Below are positions 27,704-35,896 of a stretch of DNA of 64,000 nt, piece by piece. Made by a program: the position numbers and the translations under genes. Positions within the stretch are counted from its first letter, which is position 1. The number at the start of each line of letters is the position of its first letter. The notes below the pieces were generated by a model, which was not told the origin of the DNA, ran no database searches, and saw nothing but the letters and a program-made list of their open reading frames with translations. This DNA is from Mycobacterium parmense. GTDB taxonomy: Bacteria; Actinomycetota; Actinomycetes; Mycobacteriales; Mycobacteriaceae. The DNA lies in the NCBI RefSeq assembly GCF_010730575.1, contig NZ_AP022614.1, positions 1,550,001 through 1,614,000 of the forward strand, read 5' to 3'.

Positions 27704-29043
27704 CACAGCCTGCCCATCCAGCTGTTGAACAGCCCGTCGGGATCGTAGGCGGCGCGCACCTCGTCGAGGCGGGCCATGGCCGCGTCCGTCGCGAACCGCG
27801 CGGGACGCCGGCCGAGGTTTTCGTCGGCAAGCTGGATTCCGGTGGCCAGGTGCGACATCGCGGCCATGTTCGACCGCGCCCAGTCGCCGTAGCGGTCGTC
27901 GTCGGCAGGGTCCTTCCAGGATCCGTATAGCGCGAGGTAGATCTCGTCTTCCACGCTGTATGCCATGTCCTGGCGTGGGGGCGACGGTCCCCAGTTCAGC
28001 CAGAGGAAGTGCGACGGATGGGGTGGCATCGTCGCGAGGATCCCGTGGATGCCCGGCAGCAACTCCGCGGCGGATGCCGAGGTCCACATGTTGTCGGCCG
28101 TGTAGCGGTGGTCGGCCAGGTAGTGGGTCATCACGACGTCGTACCAGGTGACCAAATCGGTTGGCGTATAAGGTACGTTGATAATCGCGCGGCCGGCGGC
28201 CGGGCACGTGCCGAACACCGCGAGCGCCTCTTCGGCCGCTTCGTCGGAATCGGCGAACGCGGGCGACGCGCACACGATCGCCGGCATGTCCAGACCCATC
28301 TCGGGAACGCTTCTGGTCGCGAGCATCTGCATCTCGACACGCCGGTCCACCTGTGCGCTGACGCCGCGAGCCCACGTGTAGACCTCGTCCGCGAGCTCGA
28401 AGGGATAGACGTAGATGCTTGTACCGCAGACGGCCGGACGTGGGTACAGTCTCAGGTGAAACGACGTCACCACCCCGAAGAATCCCGGCCCGGCGCCGCG
28501 CGCCGCCCAGTAGAGATCGGCGTGATTATCGGCGTCGCAATGGATTTGGTCACCGTCGGCGGTGATGACGTCCAGACCGAGCACACTCTCGCAGGCCGGG
28601 CCCAACACCCGGCTGTTCCAGCCGTACCCGCCCTGAAGGAGATAGCCGCCGACGCACACACCCTTGCAGTGCCCGCCGGGGAAGAACAGTCCCTGCGACT
28701 CGAGGTCGGCCATCAGCTTGCTGCCGCCCTTGCCCGGGCCGACGACGGCCACTCGGTTCTCGGCGTCGATCCGGACGTGATCGAGGCGGCTGACATCGAG
28801 CAGAACCGCGTCGTCGCGCAGGTGGCTTGCCGCAAAGCTGTGCCCACCTGAGACGACGCTGACCCGCCGGCCATGGGCCCTGGCGTGGCGCAGACCCGCG
28901 ACGATGTCGTCGGTGTCGACCGCCTGCACGATCAGCTCGGGGTAGCGCTCGGGCACGCCCTGGTGCCAGACGGTCGCGCGGCGCGCGGCTTCGTAGCCGT
29001 CATCGCCCCGGAAGAAGTGCCGCCCGGTCGGTAGCGCGCTCAT
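27703..29043 (-). CDS. FAD-linked oxidase, BBE-like (Rv1774 type)
   Basis: The 446-residue protein has the PP-loop FAD-binding domain (VSVVSGGHSFAASH) and a GGHCKGVCVGGYLLQGGYG motif, the His and Cys positions that carry bicovalently bound FAD in berberine-bridge-enzyme-like oxidases, followed by a C-terminal BBE segment (FNSWMG). Such enzymes oxidise sugars, alcohols or alkaloid-like substrates using oxygen. Same length as M. tuberculosis Rv1774 by recall. It is first of a two-gene unit with the DAPG-hydrolase-like gene. Confidence 0.87.
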   Translation of the reverse strand: MSALPTGRHFFRGDDGYEAARRATVWHQGVPERYPELIVQAVDTDDIVAGLRHARAHGRRVSVVSGGHSFAASHLRDDAVLLDVSRLDHVRIDAENRVAVVGPGKGGSKLMADLESQGLFFPGGHCKGVCVGGYLLQGGYGWNSRVLGPACESVLGLDVITADGDQIHCDADNHADLYWAARGAGPGFFGVVTSFHLRLYPRPAVCGTSIYVYPFELADEVYTWARGVSAQVDRRVEMQMLATRSVPEMGLDMPAIVCASPAFADSDEAAEEALAVFGTCPAAGRAIINVPYTPTDLVTWYDVVMTHYLADHRYTADNMWTSASAAELLPGIHGILATMPPHPSHFLWLNWGPSPPRQDMAYSVEDEIYLALYGSWKDPADDDRYGDWARSNMAAMSHLATGIQLADENLGRRPARFATDAAMARLDEVRAAYDPDGLFNSWMGRL

Positions 29044-29208
29044 CAGGAACCCCTTTGTTCCGCACTCGGCTCTCTACGGTTGCGCAGGAACTGCTTTCGG
29101 TCCGCTGCTACAGGGCATCATGGCGACAATCGGGCGGCGGAGCGGGCGGGTTGGCGACGGCCGCGGTACCCCCCACAGCACCCCGGCCGCGCCAGGTCCC
29201 GCCCCCGC

Positions 29209-29499
29209 TCAGCAGGTCAGCGCGGCCGACCTGGCGAACAGCGAGCCCCATTCGCGGCGAGCCGCGGACTGCGCGTCGACGAAGCTGGGCGTCTTCGCGC
29301 CGTCGCCGGCCAGATGGACCAGCGCCCAGGCCATCGCGAACACGGGCACCTTGTGACGCACTGCCGCAGTGTGCAATTCGTCGAATGCCGCGTCCGACGG
29401 GCAGCGACGCAATCCGATGAGGATGCCCCGCGCGGTGTCGAGAATGCGACCGGAGTGCGGCCCGAACGAGTTCTGGGCCGGAACCCAATTCGCCGTCAT
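29209..29499 (-). CDS. Stand-alone ANTAR-domain protein
   Basis: The 96-residue protein consists mainly of an ANTAR-like three-helix domain (ARGILIGLRRCPSDAAFDEL then VFAMAWALVHLAG). ANTAR domains bind paired-hairpin RNAs to control termination; in mycobacteria they regulate lipid genes. No sensor domain is present. The ATG at 29499 is preferred over one 24 bases earlier since AGGAGG lies eight bases upstream of it. It lies downstream of the WS/DGAT gene, in the same direction. Confidence 0.78.
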   Translation of the reverse strand: MTANWVPAQNSFGPHSGRILDTARGILIGLRRCPSDAAFDELHTAAVRHKVPVFAMAWALVHLAGDGAKTPSFVDAQSAARREWGSLFARSAALTC

Positions 29500-29686
29500 A
29501 GTGTGAACCTCCTGTTGCGCCATGACAGAACCCGCCGTACAGCCGGCGGAAGAGGTTGCGCGCCGCGCGTCGTCGCGGCCACGAACCTCAAAAGGCGCCT
29601 AGTGCAATGATTTAGGGATTGGCCCTATTTTGCCAGTCCGACGACGATATCGATATCCGGTCGTGACAGTTTCGGGATCGTTCGAA

Positions 29687-31051
29687 TCAGCTTGCCAGCG
29701 CCAGCACTTCGTCGAAACCGCCGACGAGTGCGTCGTGGAAGACGTCGTAGTCGGGTATCGCGGCGGTGTCGACGTTGATGCCCAGGCAGCAGGTGTCCAC
29801 ATAGGTCAGCAGCGTGACGTTGACCGACGAACCGATCGTCGGGCCGAACGCGTACTGTGCGCGCACCGCCGCGCCGCCCAAAAAGACCGGAACCGCAACG
29901 CCGGGGACGTCACTGGCCAGGAAGTCGACGTGTCGGAGTACCGAGCCGATGTACCACCGCGGCATCAGATTCAGGGCCCCGGCTATCAGCTGCGTGTAAG
30001 GCAGCGATCGTTCGTCGCGAACGGCGCCGGTGCGCCGGTGGATCGCACGGATGCGCGCGGCCGGGTCGGCCTCCCCCACCGGCACGTCGAAGCGCATCAG
30101 CGTGATCCGGTTGCCGCCGATGTCGTCGGCGGCGGTGCGCAGGCTCACCGGCATCGTGAGGTGCAGGTCGTTGACCGCCACCCCGTGCTTGTCGTGGTAC
30201 AGCCGCAGCCCCCCGGCCACCCCGGCGACGAACGCGTCGTTCAGGGCCCCTCCGCACCGGTGCGCCGCCTCCCGCAGCAGCGGCATCGGCACCTGATGCA
30301 CTCCCAGGCGCCGGATCAGGCCGCGTTCGGTCACCAGCGGCGACCCGGTCCGGCCGATCGGCCGGACGGTCCGGTAGATCGACGCCGCGGTGGCCGCCGC
30401 CGCGCGCAGGGTGCCGACCGGCCGCCGGACGCCGTCGTAGACCAGGCGTGGTGCCCACTTGACGGCACCCGTCAGCGCGCCGGACAGCATGCCGGCGTCG
30501 TAGCGCCAGCTGTCGCGGTAGCCGCTCAGCGGCGCAGCTGTGACAACCCGGGGCTCGGGCGGCAGTGGTTCGTGCTCGCGGAGCTCTTCGGTGAGGTTGA
30601 ACAGGTTCATCGCGATCTGGACGCCGCCGATCCCGTCGGTGAGGGCGTGGTGGAACTTGCAGATCATGGCCGCGCCGCCGCCCCGCAACCCGTCGATCAG
30701 GACCGTCTCCCAGAGCGCCCGCGCCCGGTCGAAGTCCTGCATTGCGGCCAACTGCGCCATCTGGAGCACGTCGTCGAGGGTGCCGGGCTCGCGCAGGGCG
30801 GTTCGCCGCAGGTGGTAGCCCAGGTCGAAGTCGCGGTAATACTCCCACCTGGGCGGGGCCGGGGGGTGCGACGGCGCCACCCGCTGCCGGAACATCGGCA
30901 GTTTCCTGCTGATCAGGTCGAACCGTTCGCGCACCTCGTCCCAATCCGGGGATCGGTCCAGCAGCACCACGCTGACCACCGTCGATCGCAGTCGTGGATC
31001 ACTTTCCATCGCCCAGGTGAAGGCGTCGCTGGCGCGCATGAATGCAGTCAT
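29687..31051 (-). CDS. Wax ester synthase / diacylglycerol acyltransferase (WS/DGAT)
   Basis: The 454-residue enzyme has the condensation-type active site HHALTDGIGG (HHxxxDG, about residue 138) and the PLW-like and ND motifs (ALWETVLIDG; GALNDAFVAG) of bacterial WS/DGAT proteins, which esterify acyl-CoA to alcohols or diacylglycerol to store wax esters or triacylglycerol. The start at 31051 has GAGGAG eight bases upstream; an ATG 36 bases earlier does not. Genomes of this genus have many paralogues, so the specific tgs member is not named. Confidence 0.88.
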   Translation of the reverse strand: MTAFMRASDAFTWAMESDPRLRSTVVSVVLLDRSPDWDEVRERFDLISRKLPMFRQRVAPSHPPAPPRWEYYRDFDLGYHLRRTALREPGTLDDVLQMAQLAAMQDFDRARALWETVLIDGLRGGGAAMICKFHHALTDGIGGVQIAMNLFNLTEELREHEPLPPEPRVVTAAPLSGYRDSWRYDAGMLSGALTGAVKWAPRLVYDGVRRPVGTLRAAAATAASIYRTVRPIGRTGSPLVTERGLIRRLGVHQVPMPLLREAAHRCGGALNDAFVAGVAGGLRLYHDKHGVAVNDLHLTMPVSLRTAADDIGGNRITLMRFDVPVGEADPAARIRAIHRRTGAVRDERSLPYTQLIAGALNLMPRWYIGSVLRHVDFLASDVPGVAVPVFLGGAAVRAQYAFGPTIGSSVNVTLLTYVDTCCLGINVDTAAIPDYDVFHDALVGGFDEVLALAS

Positions 31052-31186
31052 GGTGTGTGCTCCTCGCACAAAACCTACGACCGTCACGGCGCGGGGTCAG
31101 CGGTTGGTCGGCACGCAATGACCTTGGTCCTCGCAGATAGTGCCATTGGTCGCCTGCAACCCACCGGGTCGGCGCCGTGCGGTCGG

Positions 31187-31546
31187 CTACGACTGCCCGG
31201 CGTCGGCGAACTCGCAGAAAGCGGTGTAGGCGCGAGCGCCGTAGATGGTGGCCGGTCCGCCGTGCATGAGGAATGTGACGCCGATGGCCTCGGCGGCTTC
31301 CTCCGGGGTGGCACCGGCGCGTGCCGCGGCCTGAGCGTGCGAGGCGATGCACCCGTCGCACCCTTCGACGACGCCGATCGCCAGGGCGATCAGCTCCTTG
31401 AACTTGCGGCTCAGGGTCCCTTCTGCGAATGCGGCGCCGCTCAGCGCGGCGAAGCCCTTGTAGACCTCGGGGATCTGCTTACGAAGGTCGCGATGCTGCG
31501 GCAGGAGGTTGTCGAGAACCTCGTGGTGATGATGCTCGTCTGACAT
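31187..31546 (-). CDS. AhpD-like carboxymuconolactone decarboxylase family protein
   Basis: The 119-residue protein has the redox motif EGCDGCIASH (Glu61, Cys63, Cys66, His70), the AhpD-type ExxCxxCxxxH arrangement used for peroxide or disulfide reduction. A His-rich start (MSDEHHHHEVL) could bind metal. A CsoR/CstR-type operator lies 13 bases before the ATG, and no ribosome-binding site is evident, so it is probably expressed from its own repressed promoter with a very short leader. It follows the DUF302 and CsoR-like genes. Confidence 0.85.
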   Translation of the reverse strand: MSDEHHHHEVLDNLLPQHRDLRKQIPEVYKGFAALSGAAFAEGTLSRKFKELIALAIGVVEGCDGCIASHAQAAARAGATPEEAAEAIGVTFLMHGGPATIYGARAYTAFCEFADAGQS

Positions 31547-31558
31547 GGCTTCGATGAT

Positions 31559-31574
31559 ATACCCCCGAGGGTAT
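31559..31574 (-). promoter_or_regulatory. CsoR/CstR-type operator at the AhpD-like gene
   Basis: ATACCC-CCGA-GGGTAT is a perfect inverted repeat of the kind bound by CsoR-family repressors. It has the same spacing as the two sites upstream of the CsoR-like gene. Confidence 0.7.
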
Positions 31575-31595
31575 GACCACCATCGCGGTCGGCGG

Positions 31596-32018
31596 CTACT
31601 CGCCGGCGGCCACCGGCGCGCTGCTCGCGAGCGAGTCGATGGCCGCGCGCAGCTTGGCGGTGACCTCCTCGGCGACCGGCCGCAGCTCCGGCTCGCCGGT
31701 GACCTCCACCAGCAGGCCCGGATTCATGGCCTCGACGAGCACGGCGCCGGCATGATCGGGGTCGGTACGCACCACGACGTTGCACGGTAACAGCAGTCCG
31801 ATCTGGCGATTCGCCTCCAAAGCGCGCTGGGCCAGCGGCGGGTTACAGGCGCCGAGGATCAGGTAATCCTCCATCTCGTGGCCGAGTTTGGCCTTCAGGG
31901 TGGCCTGGACGTCGATCTCGGTGAGAACGCCGAACCCTTGCCGGGCAAGCGATTCCCGAGTCCGCGCGACCGCGTCGTCGAACGACGTCTGCAGTGAGGT
32001 CGAGATCCCGAGCTCCAT
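31596..32018 (-). CDS. DUF302 protein
   Basis: The 140-residue cytosolic protein matches the DUF302 domain (FDDAVARTRESLARQGFGVLTEIDVQ, LGACNPPLAQRAL, LLPCNVVV). DUF302 proteins are often found with thiol-oxidation or metal-stress genes; their biochemical role is unclear. GAAGGGA lies seven bases before the ATG. It starts 38 bases after the CsoR-like repressor stop and is surely in its operon. Confidence 0.85.
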   Translation of the reverse strand: MELGISTSLQTSFDDAVARTRESLARQGFGVLTEIDVQATLKAKLGHEMEDYLILGACNPPLAQRALEANRQIGLLLPCNVVVRTDPDHAGAVLVEAMNPGLLVEVTGEPELRPVAEEVTAKLRAAIDSLASSAPVAAGE

Positions 32019-32056
32019 GACAACATTCCCTTCGTCAGGCCCCCGACGGCGTCGCA

Positions 32057-32383
<327 letters not shown>

Positions 32384-32391
32384 TTAAGAAT

Positions 32392-32407
32392 ATGCCCCTT
32401 GGGGTAT
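32392..32407 (-). promoter_or_regulatory. CsoR/CstR-type operator 2 upstream of the repressor
   Basis: ATGCCC-CTTG-GGGTAT, one mismatch from a perfect inverted repeat with the same four-base spacer; its centre is 34 bases from operator 1. Confidence 0.65.
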
Positions 32408-32478
32408 CGATTGTCACCGGTAAGGCGACGGGTATCGATGTGCCACGCCCGCGTGAGTCGCAAACCGGTCGGCCAGGC

Positions 32479-33702
32479 CTACAGAATCGCCCTCAGTTCC
32501 TTTGCCCGGCCGATGTCGTCCCAGCCGACGCCGAGTTCCAACAGAACCTCTTCGGTGTGCTGCCCGTGTTCGGGAGCGCGCGCCGGGTCCGGCGGCGTCT
32601 CGTCGAACTGCACGGGCGCGGCGACCATCCGGTACTTCTCTCCGTGGTCGTCGACGTTGGTCACTACGTAGCCGTTCGGTTCCACCTGGGGGTCGTTGAG
32701 GGTTTCGCGGGGCGTCGCCAGGGCGCCCCACACGCCCGGCTCGTCCTCCAGCACCTTCTGCCAGTGGGCGAGGTCGTGGCCGGCGAACGCCGTCGCGAAG
32801 ATCTCGGTGGCCGCCGCGGCGTTGGCGATCAGATTGCTCGACGGCACGAATCGCTCGTCGGTGACCAGTTCAGCCAGGCCCATTCGCGCGCAGAACCCGG
32901 CCCAGAACTTGTCCGGCTGCAGGAAGACCAGCTGGATCCATCTGCCGTCCCTGGTTTTGTACCGGTTGACGAGCGGGTTGATGGCCAGCCCCGGCGGGGC
33001 GCCGGGAATGCCGTCGATGTCGAAGAAGTCGGCCGCGCAGATCGACGGCGCGATGGACCACATCGCCTGGGCCAGTAGCGAAGAGTCGACGATTGTCGGC
33101 TCGCCCGTGCGCTCTCGGTGAAACAGCGCGGCGCACACACCGCCCGCCAGCGTCGCCCCGCCCTGCAGGTCGCCGAATCCCGGACCCTGAACGGCCGGCG
33201 TCTCGCTGCCGAACGGCGTCAGCGTGTAGGCCACCCCGCCCCGGGCCAGGTACGTCGCCGCATCGAATCCACCGCGGTCGCGGTGTGGGCCGCGCACCCC
33301 CAATCCGGTGCCGCGGGCAATGATGATCGCCGGGTTGAACCCGCGGACGTCCGCGACGGTCAGCCGGGCACGTTGCAGAGCGCCGGGCAGCCAATTCGTG
33401 AGAAAGACGTCCGCGCTCGCCAGCAGCCGGCCGAAAAACTCGCGGCCCAGTTCGGTTTTGAGGTCGAGCGCGACGCTGCGCTTGCCGCGGTTGCCGAGCT
33501 CGAGGATGAAGTCGGCGTCGGGGCGGGCGGCTTCGCGGGTGAACCCGCCGACGACCAGCGCGCGGCCGGGATCTCCCGAGGCGACGCCTTCGACCTTGAC
33601 GACGTCGGCGCCCCAGTCCGACAGCGCGGCACCTGCCGACGGCACGTACGTCCACGACGCCAACTCGACAACCCGCACGCCTTGAAGGACACCAGCCGTC
33701 AT
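32479..33702 (-). CDS. CaiB/BaiF family CoA-transferase (class III)
   Basis: The 407-residue enzyme has the class III opening GVRVVELASWTYVPSAGAALSDWGADVVKVE, the NRGKRSVALDLK and LTNWLPGALQR segments, and later family motifs. Family members move CoA between carboxylates, usually via an Asp-anhydride intermediate. GAAGGGG precedes the ATG by seven bases. It is divergent from the mycofactocin-type dehydrogenase gene with a shared AT-rich control region, so it is likely the activation step or a later step of the adjacent catabolic cluster. Confidence 0.9.
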   Translation of the reverse strand: MTAGVLQGVRVVELASWTYVPSAGAALSDWGADVVKVEGVASGDPGRALVVGGFTREAARPDADFILELGNRGKRSVALDLKTELGREFFGRLLASADVFLTNWLPGALQRARLTVADVRGFNPAIIIARGTGLGVRGPHRDRGGFDAATYLARGGVAYTLTPFGSETPAVQGPGFGDLQGGATLAGGVCAALFHRERTGEPTIVDSSLLAQAMWSIAPSICAADFFDIDGIPGAPPGLAINPLVNRYKTRDGRWIQLVFLQPDKFWAGFCARMGLAELVTDERFVPSSNLIANAAAATEIFATAFAGHDLAHWQKVLEDEPGVWGALATPRETLNDPQVEPNGYVVTNVDDHGEKYRMVAAPVQFDETPPDPARAPEHGQHTEEVLLELGVGWDDIGRAKELRAIL

Positions 33703-33732
33703 CGTCGACCCCTTCGATCCTTCATTCCTTGC

Positions 33733-33780
33733 TATTTTAGATATTCTAGCTACTCTAGGCCATATCGATAGCCCGGCTAT
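33733..33780. promoter_or_regulatory. AT-rich divergent promoter/operator region
   Basis: A sharp AT-rich island between the divergent CoA-transferase and dehydrogenase genes. It contains TAAAAT on the minus strand (-10-like), two TCTAG direct repeats and a GATAT/ATATC inverted pair. This looks like an operator for an unlinked regulator of the cluster; no regulator gene is adjacent. Confidence 0.35.
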
Positions 33781-33933
33781 AGCCCGCGCAGTTTTCGTGG
33801 AAGAGATGCGATGGAGCCGACCGTTGGTCCGAAGTCGGGCCCCGTCGCGCTCGGTGCCCCGGCCGTTCCGATGACGAATGTCGTTGGGCCGCAACGTGGA
33901 GCAGCGGTGTAGCCGGAGGACGAAGGACGAGCG

Positions 33934-34797
33934 ATGGGCAGAGTATCGGGCAAGGTGGCCGTGGTCAGCGGCGCCGCACGCGGCCAGGGGCGTTCGCACG
34001 CGCGGCTGCTGGCCGCCGAAGGCGCCGACATCATCGCCGTCGATCTTTGCGAGGACATCGCGACCAACGAGTATCCGCTGGCCCGCCCCGAGGATCTCGA
34101 CGAGACGGCGCGGCTGGTCGAGAAGGAGGGGCAGCGCGCTTTCACCACGATCGCCGACGTCCGCGACAAGGTGGCGCTGTCCGCGGCGATCGACGGGGGG
34201 GTCGCCGAATTCGGGCATCTCGACGTCGTGGTCGCCAATGCCGGCATCTGCCCGCTGACCGCCGGCCTGCCACCACAGGCCTTCGCCGACGCCGTGGACG
34301 TGGACCTGGTCGGCGTGCTCAACCTGGTGCACGCCAGCCTCAAACATCTGCAGTCCGGCGCGTCCATCGTCGTGATCGGTTCCAACGCCGCTTTCATGTC
34401 GTCGATGAACACCACGGGGATCGACGGGGGACCCGGCGGCGCGGGGTACGCCTTCGCGAAACTCGCCGCCGCGCACTACGTCAACGACTTCGCGTTGGCC
34501 CTGGCGCCGTTCTCGATCCGGATGAATGCGGTACACCCCACCAACGTCAACACCGACATGCTGCACAGCCCGCCGATGTACCGCGCCTTCCGGCCGGACC
34601 TGAAGGAACCGAAACGCGAGGATGCGGAACCCGTCTTCCCCCTGGTGCAGGCGATGCCCATCCCCTACGTCGAGCCCGAGGACATCAGCGAGGCCGTGTT
34701 GTTCCTCGCGTCCGACGCGGCGCGCTATATCACCGGACAGCAGCTCCGCGTGGACGGGGGCGGTTTTCTCAAGGTCAAGCCGTGGTCGGGGGCGTGA
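33934..34797 (+). CDS. Mycofactocin-coupled SDR family oxidoreductase
   Basis: The 287-residue short-chain dehydrogenase shows the motif GAARGQGRSHA of the mycofactocin-dependent SDR subfamily, the ANAGIC segment, and the catalytic YxxxK (Tyr172, Lys176). These enzymes hold a non-exchangeable NAD and pass electrons to the peptide-derived carrier mycofactocin; typical substrates are secondary alcohols such as terpenoid alcohols. GAAGGA lies before the ATG. It is the first gene of the plus-strand catabolic operon and presumably oxidises a hydroxylated pathway intermediate. Confidence 0.88.
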   Translation: MGRVSGKVAVVSGAARGQGRSHARLLAAEGADIIAVDLCEDIATNEYPLARPEDLDETARLVEKEGQRAFTTIADVRDKVALSAAIDGGVAEFGHLDVVVANAGICPLTAGLPPQAFADAVDVDLVGVLNLVHASLKHLQSGASIVVIGSNAAFMSSMNTTGIDGGPGGAGYAFAKLAAAHYVNDFALALAPFSIRMNAVHPTNVNTDMLHSPPMYRAFRPDLKEPKREDAEPVFPLVQAMPIPYVEPEDISEAVLFLASDAARYITGQQLRVDGGGFLKVKPWSGA

Positions 34798-34816
34798 CCG
34801 GGAAGGCACTGCAACC

Positions 34817-34861
34817 GAAGACAATGAAGACAGTGAAGACAGTGAAGACTGTGAATACATC
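34817..34861 (+). repeat. 9-bp tandem repeat (VNTR-like)
   Basis: Five consecutive 9-base units: GAAGACAAT, GAAGACAGT, GAAGACAGT, GAAGACTGT and a degenerate GAATACATC. It lies between the SDR stop and the E1 alpha start. Copy number may vary between strains. Confidence 0.85.
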
Positions 34862-34897
34862 GAAACCGCTGTGCCGCAAGCAAACTGGAGACAAACG

Positions 34898-35884
34898 GTG
34901 AACCAGGACTTCTCGCCGCAGATCGAGCGTCGGCTCTACGAGCTGATGGTCCTGATGAAGGCCGCCGACGACCGCCTGTCCAGGGGCATCAGCACCGGTG
35001 AGTTCATGTGTGTCTACTGGCCGTCGCGCGGGCAGGAGGCCATCGCCGCAGCGATGGGCGTCTCCTTGCGCCCCGACGACCAGTTGGTGACCACCTACCG
35101 CGGGCTGCACGATCTCATCGGCAAGCAAGTGCCGCTCGAGGAGATCTACGGCGAGATGATGGGGCGCACGGTCGGCGCGGCGCGCGGCAAGGGCGGCAGC
35201 ATGCACATCGCCGATCCCGACCACGGCGTCATGCTGTCGACTGGCATCGTCGGGGCCGGGCCACCGGTGGCGGTGGGTCTGGCACTGGCCGCGAAGCGCA
35301 AGCACATCGACCGCGTCACGGTCGTCAGCCTCGGCGACGGCGCGACCAACACCGGCTCGTTCCACGAGGCGGCCAACATGGCCGCGCTGTGGGACCTGCC
35401 CGTCGTGTTCGTCTGCCAGAACAACCAATACGCCGAGATGACACCGACCACCCACACCATGAAGCTCGCACACGTCGCCGACCGGGCCGCCGGGTACGGC
35501 ATGCCGGGCATCCGGGTGGACGGCAACGACCCGCTGGCCGTGACGGCCGCGCTGGATAACGCCCTGCGGCGCGCCCGCAGCGGCGCCGGCCCCACCTTCC
35601 TCGAGTGCGTGACGTTCCGCTTCCGTGGCCACTACTTCGGCGACCCGATGCCCTACATACCCCCGGACCAGCTCGCCGCCGCGATGGCGGCCGACCCGGT
35701 GCCGTGGTTCCGCGACCACCTCGCCCATGCGGGCATCTGCACCGCCGGCGAGCTCGACCGCATCGACGCGGACGCCGAGGCGGCCGTCGAGGCCGCGCTG
35801 CAGACCGTCATGGGCGCCGATCCCCCGCCGGCCGACGAACTCGACCGCGACGTGTACGCGACTCCCCTGAAATTCCCGGTGTAG
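34898..35884 (+). CDS. Keto-acid dehydrogenase E1 alpha subunit
   Basis: The 328-residue subunit binds thiamine diphosphate through GDGATNTGSFHEA...NN (motif beginning near residue 148) and belongs with PdhA/AcoA/BkdA1-type E1 alpha chains, including the YWPSRGQEA and TYRGLHD segments. With the beta subunit it would decarboxylate a 2-oxo acid or cleave an acetoin-like compound and transfer the acyl group to a lipoyl domain. GTG at 34898 with TGGAG upstream is the start; the frame is open further upstream through the tandem repeat but without a ribosome-binding site. Confidence 0.9.
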   Translation: MNQDFSPQIERRLYELMVLMKAADDRLSRGISTGEFMCVYWPSRGQEAIAAAMGVSLRPDDQLVTTYRGLHDLIGKQVPLEEIYGEMMGRTVGAARGKGGSMHIADPDHGVMLSTGIVGAGPPVAVGLALAAKRKHIDRVTVVSLGDGATNTGSFHEAANMAALWDLPVVFVCQNNQYAEMTPTTHTMKLAHVADRAAGYGMPGIRVDGNDPLAVTAALDNALRRARSGAGPTFLECVTFRFRGHYFGDPMPYIPPDQLAAAMAADPVPWFRDHLAHAGICTAGELDRIDADAEAAVEAALQTVMGADPPPADELDRDVYATPLKFPV

Positions 35885-35896
35885 CCGAGGCCGCGC

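Noticed and set aside
31115..31134. Possible DosR box upstream of the WS/DGAT gene (GACCTTGGTC palindrome)
   Set aside because: Only 11 of 20 positions fit the DosR consensus and the essential outer bases are missing.
34622..34897. Longer E1 alpha starting inside the SDR gene
   Set aside because: The extension would be the SDR in another frame plus the tandem repeat; a GTG with TGGAG at 34898 fits the family start.
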